Positions 17,072-20,310 of a stretch of DNA of 20,310 nucleotides are shown here, piece by piece; position 1 is the stretch's first letter; each line of letters begins with the position of its first letter. The stretch comes from Chara braunii. Its lineage: Eukaryota > Streptophyta > Charophyceae > Charales > Characeae. The position numbers and the translations under genes were made by a program. Under the pieces are notes generated by a model, which worked only from the letters and a program-made list of their open reading frames with translations, was not told the origin of the DNA and searched no databases. The DNA is taken from assembly GCA_003427395.1 (NCBI GenBank), contig BFEA01000264.1:705625-725934 (forward strand), written 5' to 3'.

Positions 17072-17864
17072 AAATAGATAGAGAGAGGGAGGGGGACGGA
17101 GAGGCTCCATTAGCAAGGGCGATCCGCCCACTGGAGGGATCGGGGAGCAAACGGCGTAGATGGGAGTGCGCACGGGATTAGCGGGCGAACTCAATGGCGC
17201 ACCTTAGCGCTCGACGTTCGCGAAGCCACGGCGCATTGGCGCACGGGGGCGCGGCAACTGGACTCGCGGGAGGTCTGACAGCTAGCTGAGGCGCGTGAGG
17301 TCCGGGCTAGTGCTCAAGAGGGAGAGGGGGCGAGGAGATAGAGAGAGAAGGAGAGAGAGCGAGAGGGAGAGGGAGAGAAAGAAAAAGAAAGAACGGTTGC
17401 CACACTAGGCCACGGGAGCAGAAGCGTCACGCGCAGCGCCAACCACGCGGAACGGGGAAGGAGGTCGGGAAACAGACAGAGAGGGAGAGAAGAGGAGAGA
17501 GCTTGTCCGCGCGAGAGCCGGAGACAGAAGCTCCGCACACGGCAGCTGTCCATCGCCCGAGCGCAACCGCGAGGGAGATCGAGAGAGAGAGAGAGAGAAG
17601 AGAGAGCGGTGCCGCGCGCAGTAGCAGGTCATCGCTAGAGCTTGGCAGGAAGGGGAATACGAGTCCAGCCGCACCGATAGACGGTTGGGGTTGGTGTGAG
17701 TTCGAGAGAGAGAGAGAGAGGGAGAGAGAGAGTGAAAGAGAGGGGGAGAGACCCAGGAAGAAAAAAGGAGGGAGAGGAAGCAGGGGATCGAGCCGGGGAA
17801 GGTCGGTCGCGTGCGGAAACCGGGCTCGATCGGTGAGCCGGGGCGCTTGAGCACTGCCCGGTAA
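17072..17864. other. Purine-rich block with GA repeats, no recognisable gene
   Basis: The plus strand is dominated by G and A, with GA/GGA runs at about 17075-17098, 17318-17392, 17578-17602 and 17705-17745. Minus-strand open frames across it encode Ser/Pro/Leu-rich low complexity and are not credible genes. A few less repetitive stretches (about 17100-17300) show nothing I can name. Confidence 0.5.
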
Positions 17865-18420
17865 CAGTTCACAGATTGTTTCTTTCGAGAGCTTTCGCTC
17901 CGGTTGTGGTTAGCTGATTGTCTCTCTCAAAGAGCTTTCGCTCCGGTTGCAGTTCGCTTCGAGAGCCTTTGTTCCGATTGCAGTTCGCTTCGAGAGCCTT
18001 TGTTCCGGTCGCAGTTCGCTGATTGATACTTTGAGAGTTATTGCTCCAGTTGCGATTTGCTGATTGATACTTCGACAGTTACCGCTCCGGTTGCAGTTCA
18101 GTGATTGATACTTCGAGAGCCATCGTTCCAGTTGCATTCCGCTGAGCTATTGGTCCGGTTGCTACCATCGAGAGCCATTGCTCCGATCGCGAACATTTTC
18201 TTTCGAGAGCCATTGTTCCGATTGCAATTCCCTGGTAGTTACTTTCGAGAGCAATTGGTCTGGTTGCAGGTCGCTGATTGTTACTTCTGTGGGCCGATTG
18301 CAGTTCGCTGATACTCACTTTCGATAGCTATCGGTCCGGTCGCAAGTTCGTTGATTGTTGCTTTCGGGAGCCATAGGTCCGGTTCCAGTTCGCTGGGTCG
18401 AGTGCCGAAAGAGCTATTCT
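17865..18420. repeat. Degenerate ~42-bp tandem array
   Basis: About a dozen units of the form TTCGAGAGCCATTGCTCCGG then TTGCAGTTCGCTGATTGATACT recur, with some shortened to about 31 bases. Because 42 is a multiple of three, the minus strand translates into a 14-residue periodic string (ISELQ, NCNRS and ALE motifs). Copy divergence is high and indels break the period. More diverged relatives appear to continue to about 18700. Confidence 0.85.
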
Positions 18421-19430
18421 GTTGCGATTCTCTGGATGTTATTCTGAACCACCCTGTCGCGATTCACTGCGTCTTGCCCAAAAAGGCCTATTGTTTTCTA
18501 TCGTCCCTAGTCATCGTTAGCCAGTTTGCAATCCTCTGAATGTTATTGCTTGATGTGGAATCGCTCCGAACTGCTCCTGGATCGACATCTGTATCGCTGC
18601 ACATGCTCTGTATACGGTTGTTTCGTTCCAACTCTCAGGTTATTGATCCAGGTCGCAGTTCCCTGCGTGACAGAGAGGTGGTCGCAATCTGCTCTTGGAT
18701 TATTGGCTGGACTGTGGCTCACCGTATTCTCTTTTTTTCTCCTTTTAGAAACTACTGCTCAGTGCTCGCTGAGTGTCATTCCGAATTGCTCTTGCATCGT
18801 TGGTCAACCCATAGCTCACCACGAGGGAGTTTGGATCCGGGTGGATCACGAAACTTCAGCTGCCCTGCACTTGAAAAAGAGTTCTGAGTGGGGCCCGAAG
18901 AGAACCGTTGGCCGTATTTGACTAGCTGACTGATCCGGTCCGAGAAAGCGGGAGGAGGTAGGGAGTTGTGCACCACCTCCGCGAGGAGTGAAAGAGAGAA
19001 GGGTGGCCTCCTTCGTGAAGGTGGAAGTAGAGCGTCCGCGCCTTGCGGTGGTGAACGGGGGCTTAGCAGGACACCGTGCACACACAAACACACACATACA
19101 GCGTTCAAGTGGAGGCTGGAAATGGACCCTCCCAGGAGGAAGAAGGGGGCACAGGGAGACGACCTTCTTTAAGGGGAAGTTCGATGAGGGACGAGCTCAG
19201 CAGACCCCGAGGTCACATCACATTAACCATTCCAGCAGCAGCTTCCACTGGCTCTATGGTATATTCCCTAAGCCGAGGTGGCTACAGATACTAAGAAACA
19301 GGAGCATCAAGAGTTGTAATAGGGGTAGCGGAATGCCCGCCTGTTTGCACGACAGCATGACCCCCCTCCAGTTCATTTTTCTCAATGTTTCTATTCCATT
19401 CTATGGACCCCCTCCCCCTTCCTCCCCCGC
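18421..19430. other. Stretch without recognisable gene
   Basis: The first ~280 bases look like further decayed units of the preceding array. After that there is a T-run at about 18731-18741, a short CA-rich run near 19077-19096 and otherwise unassigned DNA. A 207-codon plus-strand frame (18988-19611) gets its length from the pyrimidine-rich region and is rejected. Confidence 0.45.
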
Positions 19431-19487
19431 TTTTTTATTTTTTTCCTTTCTCGTTTCACCCTCCTTTTTTCAGTTCCTTCCTTTCTG

Positions 19488-19792
19488 TCCCTTTCTGTCT
19501 TTTTTTCTTCTTCCTTCCTTTTTTTTTTTTTCCTTCTTTTTTTTCCCCATTTTTGAATTTTCCCATTTTCTTCTTCTCCCCATTTTTTTTTCGTTTTCTT
19601 TTTTCCCGTAGCTCCAACGAGCATGGGATAAATAAGGGAAGCCTTGTCCCTTTCTCTGTTTTTTTTTTCATCCTTCCTTTTTTCTTTCTCTTTTCCTTCT
19701 TTTTTTGGTCCCCTTTTTTCCCCTTTTCTTCTTCTCCTCGTATTTTTTCGTTTTCCTTTTCCCCATGACTCCGATGAGCGGAACTGATAAGG
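19488..19792. repeat. Pyrimidine-rich tandem duplication, ~160-bp period
   Basis: CCTTTCTGTCTTTTTTTCTT... at about 19488 recurs at about 19649. TTTTCTTCTTCTCCCC...TTTTCGTTTTC near 19566 recurs near 19723, each followed by a less repetitive end (AGCTCCAACGAGCATGGGAT versus GACTCCGATGAGCGGAACTG) and GATAA-GG. Open frames on both strands here are low complexity (Phe/Ser or Lys/Glu/Arg). Confidence 0.8.
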
Positions 19793-19808
19793 AATCAAGC
19801 ATAGGGCA

Positions 19809-19900
19809 CCGAAAGTAAAAAAAGGGGGGACTCTATTTCTCAGTAGACTGGTAGAACGGCCAGGTACATATGTTTTGTCAGTCGCTGTTTTCACTTTCGG
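19809..19900. repeat. Inverted repeat around a short spacer
   Basis: CCGAAAGTAAAAA (19809-19821) pairs with TTTTCACTTTCGG (about 19888-19900), 12 of 13 bases. The word TAGGGCAC lies beside both arms as a direct repeat. The spacer holds CTCAGTAGACTGGTAGAAC, which loosely resembles a tRNA A box. Confidence 0.6.
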
Positions 19901-20064
19901 TAGGGCACAGACCTGTGTTCAAGTTCCCTGGCCCCCACTGGGCATCTGAGAGTTTCTGTAGGATAGTCATAGAACTACTGGCCTCTCTCTATTGTCCTTT
20001 TCAACCCTTGAGTTGTAGGTCCTTTTTGTCCTTCCATTTTGCCAATTTTAAATCTAGATTCAGT

Positions 20065-20104
20065 CCTAGGCTACAGGGTGTCGTTCCTAGGCTGTAGGCT
20101 GTCG
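20065..20104. repeat. 21-bp direct repeat, two copies
   Basis: CCTAGGCTACAGGGTGTCG (20065-20083) and CCTAGGCTGTAGGCTGTCG (20086-20104) differ at three positions. Confidence 0.8.
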
Positions 20105-20146
20105 AGTGAGGGAAAACAACAATCTACAAATGTGTTGGGGCAAGGG

Positions 20147-20260
20147 AACTTGAACTCATCTCCACTATAACCCTCAATACCCCTCCCTTTTCTTGGGTGT
20201 TGAGGGTTGTTGAGGGTTGAACTTGAACACATCTCCCTTACAACCCTCAACACCCCTCCT
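20147..20260. repeat. Direct repeats with competing hairpins
   Basis: GAACTTGAACTCATCTCC with AACCCTCAATACCCCTCC (about 20147-20188) is repeated as GAACTTGAACACATCTCC with AACCCTCAACACCCCTCC (about 20219-20259). Between them lies GGGTGTTGAGGGTT, which can pair with either the left CCCTCAATACCC (one G-T pair) or the right CCCTCAACACCC (perfect). Confidence 0.75.
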
Positions 20261-20310
20261 GTCAGCGCCCCTCCCGCCGCTCGCCATCGCTCTCGACACT
20301 TGAAACCACC

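Noticed and set aside
17405-17872. A 155-codon minus-strand frame
   Set aside because: It is Ser/Pro/Leu low complexity derived from GA-rich repeats.
18988-19611. A 207-codon plus-strand frame with a Phe/Ser-rich end
   Set aside because: Its length comes from the pyrimidine-rich tandem repeat; no domain is visible in the first half.
19835-19932. tRNA gene or tRNA-derived SINE head
   Set aside because: CTCAGTAGACTGGTAGAAC and GTGTTCAAGTTCC loosely resemble A and B boxes, but the T stem does not pair and the spacing is too wide for a tRNA.

Overview
This looks like nuclear DNA from a streptophyte, most likely a charophyte green alga close to Chara. The evidence is a plant-type receptor-like kinase of the RLK/Pelle class, a U6 snRNA-derived sequence with the plant/metazoan core, a stretch encoding a plant-like mitochondrial NAD5 segment, a plant-style LINE reverse transcriptase remnant, and very heavy microsatellite and minisatellite content. 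There is no operon-like organisation and no bacterial feature. The species assignment is inference; the eukaryotic nuclear nature is well supported.

Layout. Positions 1-900 hold a dispersed-repeat family in inverted orientation around an A tract, then noncoding DNA. Positions 905-1068 carry short upstream ORFs in the presumed leader of the one clearly intact gene. That gene (1099-4152, +, no intron needed) encodes a single-pass receptor-like kinase: signal peptide or anchor, an ectodomain with an NHL/SMP-30-like propeller motif, a Pro/Ser-rich stalk, a transmembrane helix, a Gly-rich juxtamembrane segment and a complete RD-type Ser/Thr kinase. A (GA)n tract starts three bases after the stop. 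Positions 4300-5450 contain a 27-bp minisatellite and a large compound (CT)n(GT)n...(GA)n(AC)n microsatellite with an unresolved base. At about 5984-6114 lies a U6 snRNA retropseudogene with an A tail and a perfect 24-bp target-site duplication.

Positions 6280-8290 are a patchwork of duplications, including a duplicated segment that may encode a transposase N-terminus and a 42-bp tandem array. Positions 9147-11290 (minus) are a decayed, 5'-truncated LINE ending in an (AAC)n-type tail. Positions 12000-14350 hold clustered palindromes, a G-run cluster, tetranucleotide and (GT)n repeats, duplicated T-poor repeats and a foldback element. Positions 14350-16450 have no recognisable gene. Positions 16456-17070, between two GA-rich tracts, appear to be organelle-derived; the secure part is a nad5 fragment on the minus strand. 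The rest is a GA-rich block, a degenerate ~42-bp tandem array (17865-18420), a pyrimidine-rich tandem duplication and hairpin-forming repeats at the right edge.

Only the kinase gene can be proposed as functional. The rest records insertion of retroposed RNA, LINE and mitochondrial DNA into a repeat-rich intergenic landscape. I see no multi-gene system. The best leads are the U6 retropseudogene, the organelle insert within GA repeats, and the unusual ATP-loop and ectodomain of the kinase.
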